From contig NZ_BPEV01000003.1 in NCBI RefSeq assembly GCF_019654955.1, positions 123,874 to 187,873 on the forward strand: a DNA stretch of 64,000 nt. The letters are read 5' to 3'. Made by a program: the position numbers and the translations under genes. The DNA comes from Shewanella sp. KT0246 (GTDB taxonomy: Bacteria > Pseudomonadota > Gammaproteobacteria > Enterobacterales > Shewanellaceae). Under the pieces are notes generated by a model. It saw nothing but the letters and a program-made list of their open reading frames with translations, ran no database searches and was not told where the DNA came from. This document shows positions 56,001-64,000 of this stretch, in pieces. Within the stretch, counting starts at the first letter, position 1, and every line of letters begins with the position of its first letter.

Positions 56001-59000
56001 TCGTTGCCAAGTTCCGCCATGACCTATAATTGTTGGCGTTGAAAAATCAGTTAATATTGATTCTGCCATAAAAGATTTAGGTAAGTCAGCAATTGCTTGA
56101 ATATCAAAATGCGCTTGCGCATGTGTTGTAACATGGCCATCTGATATATCAAAAAATAAAGGAAGATCTTCTCCTGACAAATTATGGAATGGAGAAATCG
56201 TATATGACCCATTTCCGTTATCAACCACTTTCCCATATTGAGGATCAATACTTACAGAGGTTACATGTAATGCATCATGATCCACATCAGTTGCTAGCGC
56301 TAATAGTTGCGCCTCTGTGATAGTGAAATCAGTATCTTCATTTGTGTTTCCTAAATCCACATTTCCAGATATGGCAGCATCATTAACACTAGAGAATGTA
56401 AGCGTATTAGTTGCAGGTGCAGAATCAGTATGGCCATCATTTACGGTATAAGCAAAGTTGACATCGCCATGAAAGTCTTTGGTTGGTACAAATTGAAGCT
56501 TACTGATATCGCCCGCGTCAATAACTTGGTTTAAAGAGACATCATGTCCATCAAGTACAAACTTACCTTCCGATGCATCAGGTAAGTTAGTCAACGTGAT
56601 ATGGTCTAATGAATCTGAAGTATCTACATCGGTAAAACCAAAATCAGATTCATTGAAGCTATAAGTATTATCTTCTGTACCGCTCAGTGAAGTTGATGTT
56701 ATCGTTGGTGCATCATTTCTAGAAGCAACATCAATAGTAGCCTGAACTTCTGCTGAACTATCATGACCATCGCTAACACTATATTTAAAGTTTACATTGC
56801 CATTAAAGTTAAGATTTGGCGTAAACACCAAATTAGGAATATCCGCATTACTGATTTGCTGGTTAGCCGTTATAGCATGACCATTTAAGCTTAATACCCC
56901 CTGAGATTTAGGTGGTAACTCCGTAATCGTTAAGTGCTCTAATGAACCACCATCGCTGTCAGTAAAACCAAAATCAGTCTCAGTGAAGTGATAGTCGGTA
57001 TCTTCATTAGCTGAAATTGTGCTTGCTGCGATAGTTGGCGCTTCATTGCTACCTTGCACGTCAAAATGCATTGTGTGAGTAGTTTGCCCACCTTCATTGT
57101 CAGTAACAACCACATTGAATGTTTCGGTAACGTGTTGCCCTTGTGCTAACGCTTGAGTGGCAGCTAAAGTATTATCAAGTTCATAATGCCAACCACCATT
57201 CGCGGCAATTGAAAAATGTCCATATTTACCCAATACGTCTGTTTGCTCAGTAATAGCATGAGTATCACCGGTATCAGGATCGGTAATATCAATCATACCT
57301 GAGGTACGAGTATGATCAGGCCCGCCGTCTTCAATAACCGTTTTAGGAGTTGCGCGTTCAGTAACAACAGGGTTATCGTCACGGCCATCAATATTTACAA
57401 TAATTTGATGTTGGCTGCCATCAAGTGAAGTAACAATTAATGTATCTTGCACATGATCAGTTTTATTTAAGGCATTGGCTTTAGCATTTGGTGTATAAGT
57501 CCAATGACCATCGGCATCCATTGTTAAGTGCCCATATTTACCATCAATTGGCGTTGTATCAAAATGTGCTTGCGATGGATCGGTATCACTAATGAGTAAC
57601 TGTCCCGATATCGCCGTATCTTCGTCGGTTGCCTTATTATCATCACCACTAATTGTGGCATTTGGGATCGGTTTGGTTGGGTCAAGCACCAAAGGTTGAT
57701 GTGCTTCTGTGATTGAGGTTGCACCATCTGGTCCGGTAGTTTCAACACGAACAATAATGCCCATGTTATGATTATCGCCTCCAGGTAACTGCGCGGTAAG
57801 ATGATCTAAATCCCAGCCCTGAATATTGAGAGCATCCGTCATTGATGAAACAACATGATTGTGCCCAGGAGTACCATCGGTGATGACTGTGCCTGAAATC
57901 AATCCTAGTAATTCTACCTTAGAAATATGGTCGTCGGGATCAACGGGGTCGACAATATGAGGGCTAAGATTCAGTAAAGAATCACTATTAGGAATAGCGA
58001 CTCCTGTATCAACTGACACAGTATGTGAGGTTAACGATCCAAAAGAGGTTAGCTGATGGTGCCCAGTCATATCAACTAACTGCCCTGAAGCTGACATTCT
58101 CATATCAATAACAAGGCCATTATCTTTATCAACCGTATTCGCTAGAGGAGCATGCTGAAGAGAAGCGGGGACTACAGGGTGATTCGTCACCATTGATGTA
58201 CTAAAAATTTGACCATGAAATGCGTCATTAACACCAAACCCATGAGATTGATGTGAGCCATCCTCAAGCACAAATTTCTGACCATGAACCACATCCTGAT
58301 CTTGTCCAATAGCTAGGGTGCCATGACCATTCATTGGTTGGCCTTTATGGACATTTGCATGAGTAAACTTAACGTCACCATCCACTAATACTTGCAGTAC
58401 CCCTGTATTTGAATCCCATAAAATTGAATAGCGGTGAGTTGCAGTATCTTGAGTTGTATCGATTCCTGTAGCGTATTCAGTGCCATGGATCGCAATAGTT
58501 AAATTGCTTGGTTTCCAAGCATACATTTCATTATCTGATTCACTATTGGCATAACTAAAGTAGGTGGCTCCGTGTGTTGAGCCCGATGTGACTTGTGGGC
58601 CGCCGATAACATTAAACTCGACTGCGACACTATTGATTTGGTCGCCGGTTTGTAACACCCCATTGTTCATTGCAGAGGCAGAACCATCTGTACCTAACTG
58701 CATCACTTGTTGTTGGGCTGTCATGCTAAGGCCGACTTGTGCTGTATCGGTGATTGGGGTTACAGATAGTTGAGCTGTTTTAGCATATTCAGTCGAGCCA
58801 TCAGTGACTTTGTAGTCAATTTCAGCAGGGCCATGGTAATTAGGGTTTGGAGTAAAATCATACCCTCCAGAAGCATTTGCTGTGACTGCACCATGTGCCG
58901 ATGTTGGTAAGCCACTTACATGCAATGGGCCATCAACATCAGATAAATGTTCCAATAATTGTGCTTCTGTAAAGTGGGTGGTGGTATCTTCATCCGTTAC

Positions 59001-62000
59001 ACCTAAGTCACGTACTCCACTATCGATTAATAGATCTTCCACTGAAGCAATATTTAAAGAGCCTGTTGCAGGGGCTGAATCGGCATGGCCATCATTCACG
59101 GTATAACTGAAATGAACATCACCATTAAAGTCTTTCGCTGGAACAAATTGCAGCTTACTGATATCTCCGGCATCGATAATCTGATTTACAGACACATCAT
59201 GTCCATCTAAAACAAATTTACCTTCAGCTAAGCTTGGCAGATTGGTTAAACTTATAGAATGAAGTGTGTCGCCTGAATCAACATCGCTAAAACCAAACTG
59301 GCTTGCTTGCATTTGGTAACTGACATCTTCAGTACCATTGGTTAAATGCACTTGGTTTATAGTGGGTGCATCATTAGTCCCCGTGACATTAATATGAAGA
59401 TCGTAGGGTGTACCATCTTTACTATGTACGCGATATATAACAACTTCAGTTTGACCTTCAGCTAAGTGTTGAAGGTTAGCGTTGTTTACACTGTAACCCC
59501 AGCTTCCACCATTATCTATACGTAACATACCCCCGAACGGGTCGTGTATTTTTGTTTCTCCTAATTGGCTGTATCTAAACGCATTTTCACCACTGTCAGG
59601 GTCTGTAACATTCAGTGTACCTGTGGCTATCTCATTTACTGTGCCATTAGTATTGCTGCCATGAGGCCCGTCTTCAATGATGCTACCAGTATTAACTTCT
59701 GTAATAACTGCGCTATCTTGAACCGCCGCTAATGTTGTCGTTGCACCCGTATGTGTGACACCACCATGTGCATCTTTAACGTCATAACTAAAATGAACTT
59801 GACCGTTGTAGTCTTTCTGAGGATGAAAGGTAAACGTACCGTTTGGATTAACTGTAATAGTGCCATGATCTGCAGTTAAATTGGCAATACTGAGCTGGCC
59901 TGCATCATTGTCATCAACGTCAGTGGCATTGGCTATTAGCTCGGCTGTACTCAGTTGTATATCGGTGTCTTCGGTGCCCACAGCCAACTGTACTTGTGCT
60001 GAAACCACGGGCGCATCATTGGTACCATGGACAGTGACTGTAATATTCTGATGTGCGCTACCGTCAATAGATTCAACGGTAAAGGTTTTCTGATAACTTT
60101 GACCTGCACCTAGATGTTGCAACTTGTCATTGTCTATGGTGTAAGCCCAGTTACCTCTGGTATTAATAAAGAAATGGCCACCTTCAGGGGTCGTTAGATT
60201 TTGTGCAATAAAGCCTGCTTGATCATGATCGGGATCGATAACATGTAAATTCCCGCCGCTGTAAATCTGATTCGGCGTACTGCCTGGGGAGAGGTTGTCT
60301 TCATAAGCATGCTCATTAAAGCTTGAGTACCGGCCGACTTCTATTCTGGCTTGGTTATCTTCTCCTATTACTTTAACCATGATGGTCAATGTTTGGCCGT
60401 CGCTAGTTTTAACCTCATACGGGATCTCCAGCGACTCACCAGTGTGCAAGCTGCTGATAAGATCATCTGCATGGCGATTACTCGCGCCTTCCAACCTAAA
60501 TTGATATGAGCCATCGGACCAAACATCGAGATTACCAGGGGCAAAACCTTGGCCTAAATATGTTCCACTCAGTTGGGCGAAATGGGTTTTATCACCAGTA
60601 TCGGGGTCAACAAGCTGTAAGTTGCCCTTGTAAGTTTTAAATTGACTATCGAGAGCTTGGGTTTCTGTTAGCTGAATAACATTAGACACAAGTGTCGCTT
60701 TGTCATCGGTCCCCTGAATCGTTAAGTTTGCAGTTTGTTGGCTTTGACCACCATGACCATCATTAACAAGGTATGACACTGCAATTTTAAGTGATTGACC
60801 ATTGGCTAGATGATTATAGGCTGGGTCTGTGGCATCAATCATTAAGGTATGACCGTCAGCGGCTAATGATAATCCTGATGGTAATTGTGTTGTGCTAGGA
60901 GCACCATCGATAGAGTAAGTCAGTTGCTCGATATGTAGCGTATCGCCCTCAATATCTGTAGCGCCAGTTAGCAAGTCTAGGTTATGACTTGCGCCTTCTT
61001 TGATGCTGTCGGCTAACGGTGAAACATCAGGGTTATCATTGACTGCAGAAAGAGTGGTAGATGCGCTTGTATGCGTGACGCCGCCATGTCCATCTTTCAC
61101 GTCATAGGTGAAATGGACTTGACCGTTATAATCTTTTTCTGGGCTGAATGAGAAACTGCCATCTTTATTGTGCTTAATCGAACCATGGTCTGCATGCAGG
61201 TTTTCAATAGTTAGCAGCCCGACATCATTGTTATCGACATCGACAGTATTTTGTAGCAGTTGCGCTACAGTGATAGTTTGGCGAGTATCTTCACTACCTG
61301 CATTTAGAATCACTTCTGACGAACAGTAAGGTCTGTCATTACTTCCGTGAATGGTGATAACAATATCGTGCGAAGTGCCATCTTTGGAGTATACAGTAAT
61401 GGTATCAGTTAACGTTTGATGCTCACCTAATTTATCAATGACAGTGCCGATTGTTGTCTTACGATTTCCGACCCAATCAACACTCCCTACGGTAACATCG
61501 TAATGCCAAGTACCATCTGTGTTTAATAGTAAGTGTCCATATTGTCCATGGTAAGAGTTATTCCAGGCACCGCCTTTAGGATCAAACTGAGATTCTCCTG
61601 TATCGGGGTCAACAATATCTAACTTGCCATCAGCTGTTAATGCTGCTTGACCTAACTTAGCCATGCCTGGCTGAGCATAATCTGGCGACATATCTTGTCC
61701 AGCAGTTCCCTCGGTGACATCGCCAGTATCAACGCCACCAATGACGGCGGCATTATTGGTGCCGGTTATGCTAATAGAAAGGTTTTGTGTGGCGCTGGCA
61801 TTATGTTCATCAGTGACGGTGACTGGAATCGTTAGCGTTTTTGTTACCCCAGAGGCTAGTGATTGATAACTTGCATGGCTAGGGTCAAAGCTGTAGCTGC
61901 CGTCGGGGTTTAATGTGAGTCCATCAATCTGTGGGGTTGAGTAATGTAGCCTTGAACCAGTATCAACATCATGGCCAAGCATTTGTCCATTTAACTGCGC

Positions 62001-64000
62001 GCCGCCTTCAATAACGCTATGAGATTGGGCTGTAATCGTTGGTTTATCATTAGTACCATGTACTGTGAGCTCAATAGTATGGGAGGTACCGTCACCGGAG
62101 CGAATGACTACTGAATCTTGTTTAACTTCACCTTCTGCTAAATTTTGGATATGGCGATTGTCCAAGGTGTAAGTGTAACGGCCATCCTGCATTAGCAACA
62201 CATGACCACCTAACTTTGTGTCATAACCAATTCCTTGGTAAGTTTGCGGGCCTATATTGGGATCAAATTGGGCTTCACCTACATCAGGATCTTGTATGTT
62301 CAATTGGCCGTTGTAGTGCAGTTGATAATGGGTATCGATGTAACCACGATCTTCTGTGACACCACGTACGTTCAGGTCTGTTTGAGCATCAGTAATAATG
62401 GCATTATCCGGAGATGCTGCTAGGTTGAATTTAGCTTGGGTACTTACGCTGCCGCCTTGTCCATCTACCACGTTATAAGTTAAGCGTACTTCACCGTTAT
62501 AGTCTTTATCTGGAGTAAAGGTATAGCTGCCATCATGATTGTTGGTGAGAAGACCATGGTTTGCTTGCAAATGGTCGATTTGCAGAGTATCAGTAGCGTC
62601 AACATCGGTTGCGTGTGTAAGTAAGTCGGCAGCTTTTATTATGACAGATTTATCTTCTGTCCCTGAAGCTAGTTGAGTCCAAGCGGTGACAATGGGTCTA
62701 TCATTGCTTCCAGTTATATCAACAGTTATTTGGTGTGGTACATCAACACCAGATGAGTCCGTTGCAGTTACCCAAAAAGTTTCTTGTTGCTGCTGGCCTG
62801 TAGCCAACTTATCTGCCGCTCCTGCTGTTGAATTATCTAACTGATAACTCCAGTTACCATGCTGATCAATTGATAAACTGCCAAAATGACCTTGAGGTTG
62901 ACTAATCGCCCATTTAATACTGTCAGTAGAGTCGATATCAGTCGCAGTAAGTTTGCCACTAATATTTGCAGTTCCTATAAGATTCTCACCCTGCTCAACA
63001 ACACTTCCTGAGGATGCTCCTGAAATAACGGGTAAATCATTAGTACCGTTAATGGTCACGGTGACTTGTTGTTCAGTGCCATCAACAGAGTGAACCAGTA
63101 GGGTATCAGTTACCGACTCACCCGTTTTCAGACCTTGAATGTTGGCTTGTGCGTTATCCGCGGTGTAGGTCCAATGGCCGAGGTTATTGATAGTCAGCGT
63201 ACCAAATTGACCTTGAAGGGTTTCTGCGCTGAACTGCGCTTGGCCGTTATCACTATCAGTAATGGTTAACGCACCATCAACCCTTAATAATCCCGAGTGA
63301 ACGTCTTTATCTTCGGTGAGGCTGGCCGTTGCTGTGCCCGCAATCACGGCTTTATCGTCAGTACCGTTAATGGTCACGGTGACTTGTTGTTCAGTGCCAT
63401 CAACAGAGTGAACCAGCAATGTGTCAGTTACCGACTCACCCGTTTTTAGACCTTGAATCGTGGCTTGTGCGTTATCCGCGGTGTAGGTCCAATGGCCGAG
63501 ATTATTGATAGTCAGCGTACCAAATTGACCTTGCAGGGTTTCTGCGCTGAACTGAGCTTGGCCGTTATCACTATCAGTAATGGTTAACGCACCATCAACC
63601 CTTAATAATCCCGAGTGAACGTCTTTATCTTCAGTGAGTGTTGCAGTTGAAGTGCCTGCAATCACTGCTTTATCGTCAGTACCGTTAATGGTCACGGTGA
63701 CTTGTTGTTCAGTGCCATCAACAGAGTGAACCAGCAATGTGTCAGTTACTGATTCACCCGTTTTCAGACCTTGAATGTTGGCTTGTGCGTTATCCGCGGT
63801 GTAGGTCCAATGGCCGAGATTATTGATAGTCAACGAACCAAATTGGCCTTGCAGGGTTTCTGCGCTGAACTGAGCTTGGCCGTTATCACTATCAGTAATG
63901 GTTAACGCACCATCAACCCTTAATAATCCCGAGTGAACGTCTTTATCTTCAGTGAGTGAGGCCGTTGCAGTGCCCGCAATCACGGCTTTATCGTCAGTAC
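50010..64000 (-). CDS. Giant VCBS/cadherin-repeat surface protein, C-terminal part
   Basis: More than 4,660 codons; the gene continues past the right edge, so the start is not seen. It consists of about thirty Ig-like modules of roughly 100 residues, joined by GTND/GSND/GTDD-type linkers and rich in D, T, G and N, as in VCBS/cadherin-type adhesins. Special parts: two LamG/pentraxin-like modules (about 58050-58740 and 53640-54330), one carbohydrate-binding-like module (about 55590-56080), and near-identical 318-bp repeats at the right edge. The last 110 residues are acidic and His-rich, with no GGxGxD repeats. It is most likely a biofilm or surface adhesin. Partner export genes are not in the window. 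Confidence 0.9.
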   Translation of the reverse strand, partial: TDDKAVIAGTATASLTEDKDVHSGLLRVDGALTITDSDNGQAQFSAETLQGQFGSLTINNLGHWTYTADNAQANIQGLKTGESVTDTLLVHSVDGTEQQVTVTINGTDDKAVIAGTSTATLTEDKDVHSGLLRVDGALTITDSDNGQAQFSAETLQGQFGTLTINNLGHWTYTADNAQATIQGLKTGESVTDTLLVHSVDGTEQQVTVTINGTDDKAVIAGTATASLTEDKDVHSGLLRVDGALTITDSDNGQAQFSAETLQGQFGTLTINNLGHWTYTADNAQANIQGLKTGESVTDTLLVHSVDGTEQQVTVTINGTNDLPVISGASSGSVVEQGENLIGTANISGKLTATDIDSTDSIKWAISQPQGHFGSLSIDQHGNWSYQLDNSTAGAADKLATGQQQQETFWVTATDSSGVDVPHQITVDITGSNDRPIVTAWTQLASGTEDKSVIIKAADLLTHATDVDATDTLQIDHLQANHGLLTNNHDGSYTFTPDKDYNGEVRLTYNVVDGQGGSVSTQAKFNLAASPDNAIITDAQTDLNVRGVTEDRGYIDTHYQLHYNGQLNIQDPDVGEAQFDPNIGPQTYQGIGYDTKLGGHVLLMQDGRYTYTLDNRHIQNLAEGEVKQDSVVIRSGDGTSHTIELTVHGTNDKPTITAQSHSVIEGGAQLNGQMLGHDVDTGSRLHYSTPQIDGLTLNPDGSYSFDPSHASYQSLASGVTKTLTIPVTVTDEHNASATQNLSISITGTNNAAVIGGVDTGDVTEGTAGQDMSPDYAQPGMAKLGQAALTADGKLDIVDPDTGESQFDPKGGAWNNSYHGQYGHLLLNTDGTWHYDVTVGSVDWVGNRKTTIGTVIDKLGEHQTLTDTITVYSKDGTSHDIVITIHGSNDRPYCSSEVILNAGSEDTRQTITVAQLLQNTVDVDNNDVGLLTIENLHADHGSIKHNKDGSFSFSPEKDYNGQVHFTYDVKDGHGGVTHTSASTTLSAVNDNPDVSPLADSIKEGASHNLDLLTGATDIEGDTLHIEQLTYSIDGAPSTTQLPSGLSLAADGHTLMIDATDPAYNHLANGQSLKIAVSYLVNDGHGGQSQQTANLTIQGTDDKATLVSNVIQLTETQALDSQFKTYKGNLQLVDPDTGDKTHFAQLSGTYLGQGFAPGNLDVWSDGSYQFRLEGASNRHADDLISSLHTGESLEIPYEVKTSDGQTLTIMVKVIGEDNQARIEVGRYSSFNEHAYEDNLSPGSTPNQIYSGGNLHVIDPDHDQAGFIAQNLTTPEGGHFFINTRGNWAYTIDNDKLQHLGAGQSYQKTFTVESIDGSAHQNITVTVHGTNDAPVVSAQVQLAVGTEDTDIQLSTAELIANATDVDDNDAGQLSIANLTADHGTITVNPNGTFTFHPQKDYNGQVHFSYDVKDAHGGVTHTGATTTLAAVQDSAVITEVNTGSIIEDGPHGSNTNGTVNEIATGTLNVTDPDSGENAFRYSQLGETKIHDPFGGMLRIDNGGSWGYSVNNANLQHLAEGQTEVVIYRVHSKDGTPYDLHINVTGTNDAPTINQVHLTNGTEDVSYQMQASQFGFSDVDSGDTLHSISLTNLPSLAEGKFVLDGHDVSVNQIIDAGDISKLQFVPAKDFNGDVHFSYTVNDGHADSAPATGSLNIASVEDLLIDSGVRDLGVTDEDTTTHFTEAQLLEHLSDVDGPLHVSGLPTSAHGAVTANASGGYDFTPNPNYHGPAEIDYKVTDGSTEYAKTAQLSVTPITDTAQVGLSMTAQQQVMQLGTDGSASAMNNGVLQTGDQINSVAVEFNVIGGPQVTSGSTHGATYFSYANSESDNEMYAWKPSNLTIAIHGTEYATGIDTTQDTATHRYSILWDSNTGVLQVLVDGDVKFTHANVHKGQPMNGHGTLAIGQDQDVVHGQKFVLEDGSHQSHGFGVNDAFHGQIFSTSMVTNHPVVPASLQHAPLANTVDKDNGLVIDMRMSASGQLVDMTGHHQLTSFGSLTSHTVSVDTGVAIPNSDSLLNLSPHIVDPVDPDDHISKVELLGLISGTVITDGTPGHNHVVSSMTDALNIQGWDLDHLTAQLPGGDNHNMGIIVRVETTGPDGATSITEAHQPLVLDPTKPIPNATISGDDNKATDEDTAISGQLLISDTDPSQAHFDTTPIDGKYGHLTMDADGHWTYTPNAKANALNKTDHVQDTLIVTSLDGSQHQIIVNIDGRDDNPVVTERATPKTVIEDGGPDHTRTSGMIDITDPDTGDTHAITEQTDVLGKYGHFSIAANGGWHYELDNTLAATQALAQGQHVTETFNVVVTDNEGGQTTHTMHFDVQGSNEAPTIAASTISANEDTDYHFTETDFGFTDSDGGSLEHLTITELPPKSQGVLSLNGHAITANQQISNADIPNLVFTPNLNFNGNVNFKYSVSDGHDSSAEVQATIDVASRNDAPTITSTSLSGTEDNTYSFNESDFGFTDVDTSDSLDHITLTNLPDASEGKFVLDGHDVSLNQVIDAGDISKLQFVPTKDFHGDVNFAYTVNDGHTDSAPATNTLTFSSVNDAAISGNVDLGNTNEDTDFTITEAQLLALATDVDHDALHVTSVSIDPQYGKVVDNGNGSYTISPFHNLSGEDLPLFFDISDGHVTTHAQAHFDIQAIADLPKSFMAESILTDFSTPTIIGHGGTWQRTDPTVWGWHTDNPDGKVEHGKGAAYGDTSGSNIGVVELEGGANEPSNLYRNMQTQAGAHYALDFDLSGRTGVSSKSASVEVLWEGKVIAILEPPANAFGFHHHHYDLVATGESSKIELRAVTQDGSGPVIDNLGLDFNGLTTEEDHPMDLRLNMHLTDTDGSEALGVKISGLPIGFMLTDGSHTQMVAHNGDEVNVHGWDMDKLQLVPPKDFSGTINANVVAESTEQSNQDTASVTYPLALTFTNVNDSPILAKIQSSNINEGAQVLTGTFTATDADTGDTQEFTTTSVVPGFTLNTDGGYRFDPSHSAYNHLAAGETEILTIPIKVTDAVGATDTENLVITVTGTNDQPTAVTQTLSGTEDNNYQFSVSDFGFTDVDTTDSLDHITLTNLPDASEGKFVLDGHDVSLNQVIDAGDISKLQFVPAKDFHGDVNFAYTVNDGHVDSAPARASIHIASVDDPLIDSGMRDLGTTDEDTTTHFTDAQLLANLSDADGALHISGVPTSTHGTVTANASGGYDFTPNANYHGPAEIDYKVSDGTTEYAQTAHLSVSSVTDAATTSLSAEVQRTAFGLTSSSDHGYIKPHGDQIESGGDLHAFTAEFTYIHDPKITIGTYQDFVMFHGVKPDGTPDMDGVNFGMWTFGGNLKFTSSHISGDNGNPGVNFNDGQDHRITMTWDGKTDTALLYDNGVLKVTVHGFAGSDHIAANPFLNVGSKYVPGHFAGQDKFPGRLLSTSFASQALTPEQIQHGPVYESVSKNNGLLIDIRSDSHGLISDQTGHHQLDIADLHTFTGEMVNTGSTALAPGDVLHMHLSVAAPIDHDDVLSKIEILGLAKGTILSDGHHSLTIGSAVQHADVTGWDLDKVTATLPAHGDQNMLMQLVATTTGPDGISTTDSAKLPIILDVNSPVPDAVITGDEQLTTDETSTVSGQLIITDTDPSQAHFIAEVIPSAHGQFTVKADGSWEFTPSKIAETLTQGHNATDIITVKTIDGTEQQLSVTLNGSDTAPTAVSTDLGESVAGSVRVIQESDLLAQVTDVDTALPNLSIVPGSLTSPHGTFSVNPDGSINFTPDANFSGQDLEIAYKVTDGTSEIDGKAIIDVYQPLTITHIENDTGTSATDFITSDGHLIVHGTGRPGDIVHGFDFGLLSGLEGIVDASGHWVIDASAVDRADNTYSLSVYTNEGGAFVQAQHAVTIDTAKPTITIDAISHDDWIDHSEHNQSLSITGETSHVADGDIVKVTIAGQHYTAIVQHNHWQLSIPAAEVAQIADNAYVVHAEVSATASGESSFSDRHVIVSADLSTLEVSESTEEDTKTTAAGNLFSSNGINSVTNAGDLQGNFGTLRLSADGSYHYVLDNSHHSIQSMASGDTRSDNFFITYTNPNGDIKHAILNVGIHGTNDAPTMTGTFEISRSITTGHLTHTHSYGYININDADQSDSSTVEYIDQDGISHTLNLTDRYPDEIEIKGIGNFSIEPDGRWVFNLSRSGPERDQLTKEVASGKIHTESVTLKVTDSHGQSRLETLTVHIGDGKTGPQIFGASESTVTEDNVSHSHGLLDLLVGDVKVESGVTWEIQPGSAAQYGDLTFQSDGSWEYQSHNNDPRVQALSEGERLEENILVTATDSLGHSVDQVMKLAIIGTNDVPVVGHALANTVVEDHLLTLSKADLLANVHDTDAKDVLDVSHLSIVGGGTITQQGDHWVINPGLNFNGDLRLNYTVTDGHVNIENSMAIHVSPDADTPTMKFTKHVGDLASPLDTMAISGNENTDLALNINVSSPDINETLTVEITGVPPGASLSAGTENNGIWTLQQSELTNLKVIPEADFHGHFDLTISATSHDGSSTNSASQVIAVEVIPASTFTPAPVSQSDEPDTLNQSDDIDVSLVIDSTDSLAAPAPIDHYLQMVGLSHDEIKPDTGIPDLAGLPTMHELNTADPQADMLDTVEVDAFENPLDDEHKEHPQHADHDAASVIDAPTEQSDINQDNDDDMLHQALNDMHNQF
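54679..54894 (-). repeat. 216-bp intragenic repeat, copy 1
   Basis: Encodes the module GFTDVDTTDSLDHITLTNL to VNDGHVDSAPA. It is nearly identical in DNA to 56434-56649; a diverged third copy is at 59089-59304. Confidence 0.9.
56434..56649 (-). repeat. 216-bp intragenic repeat, copy 2
   Basis: Same length and frame as the copy at 54679-54894, with only scattered base changes. Confidence 0.9.
63043..64000 (-). repeat. 318-bp tandem repeats in the giant gene
   Basis: Three successive units (63043-63360, 63361-63678, 63679-63996) differ at a few bases only, and a fourth begins at 63997. Each encodes a 106-residue VCBS module (GTDDKAVIAGT start, VTVTING end). The array goes on past the window. 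Confidence 0.97.

Noticed and set aside
50074..62423. Several plus-strand open frames of 60-85 codons opposite the giant gene
   Set aside because: They are mirror frames of the repetitive coding sequence, with no family signature or ribosome site.

Overview
The window looks like a chromosomal segment of a marine gammaproteobacterium of the Shewanella type. The evidence is the conserved block panC-panB-folK-pcnB-gluQ-dksA-sfsA with thpR, hrpB and mrcB close by, a DUF3581 gene, many cyclic-di-GMP and chemotaxis genes, a 1428-residue formate dehydrogenase/GltD-like fusion, and an AT-leaning base composition. The species call is inference from gene content. No rRNA, tRNA, CRISPR array, intact insertion sequence or prophage was seen.

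Layout. 1-5.5 kb (minus strand): housekeeping genes for pantothenate and folate synthesis, poly(A) polymerase, tRNA modification, DksA and SfsA. pcnB has no ATG/GTG/TTG start and probably begins at AUU, as known in Escherichia coli. 5.6-15.2 kb: peptidase B, an RNA 2',3'-cyclic phosphodiesterase, a GGDEF-EAL protein, HrpB and PBP1B. 15.2-21.9 kb: a likely Fur-controlled iron unit with a strong Fur box, a DUF4856 lipoprotein, an imelysin-like lipoprotein, a TonB-dependent receptor and a fatty acid hydroxylase family membrane protein. 22-26.4 kb: DUF3581, a glycine-zipper protein, an LprI-MliC double lysozyme-inhibitor-like protein, a YjfB-like small protein, an OhrR/MarR regulator and a ChrA-type transporter. 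26.4-35.7 kb: the formate dehydrogenase fusion, a chemoreceptor, prfB with its programmed frameshift, and lysS.

35.7-45.4 kb is the accessory part. It holds an unrecognised AT-rich gene, about 0.8 kb of dispersed palindromic repeats, a possible remnant of a tautomerase-like gene, an unusual secreted protein, two tautomerase/CHMI-type proteins, a cysteine desulfurase-persulfide dioxygenase-rhodanese triple fusion, a YhcH-type protein, a patatin-like protein, and an 18-bp minisatellite. 45.4-49.9 kb: a LON-substrate-domain protein whose leader could fold over its own ribosome binding site, a pseudouridine synthase, a membrane EAL phosphodiesterase and an LpxR-like lipid A deacylase. 50.0-64.0 kb: the C-terminal 4,660 or so residues of a giant VCBS/cadherin-repeat surface protein that continues past the right edge. 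It includes two lectin-like modules, one carbohydrate-binding-like module and nearly identical 318-bp tandem repeats.

How the parts fit: the best-supported functional units are the iron-uptake operon (outer-membrane receptor plus two lipoproteins), the sulfur-handling fusion protein, and a surface/c-di-GMP theme (giant adhesin, two EAL proteins, LpxR, lysozyme inhibitor).
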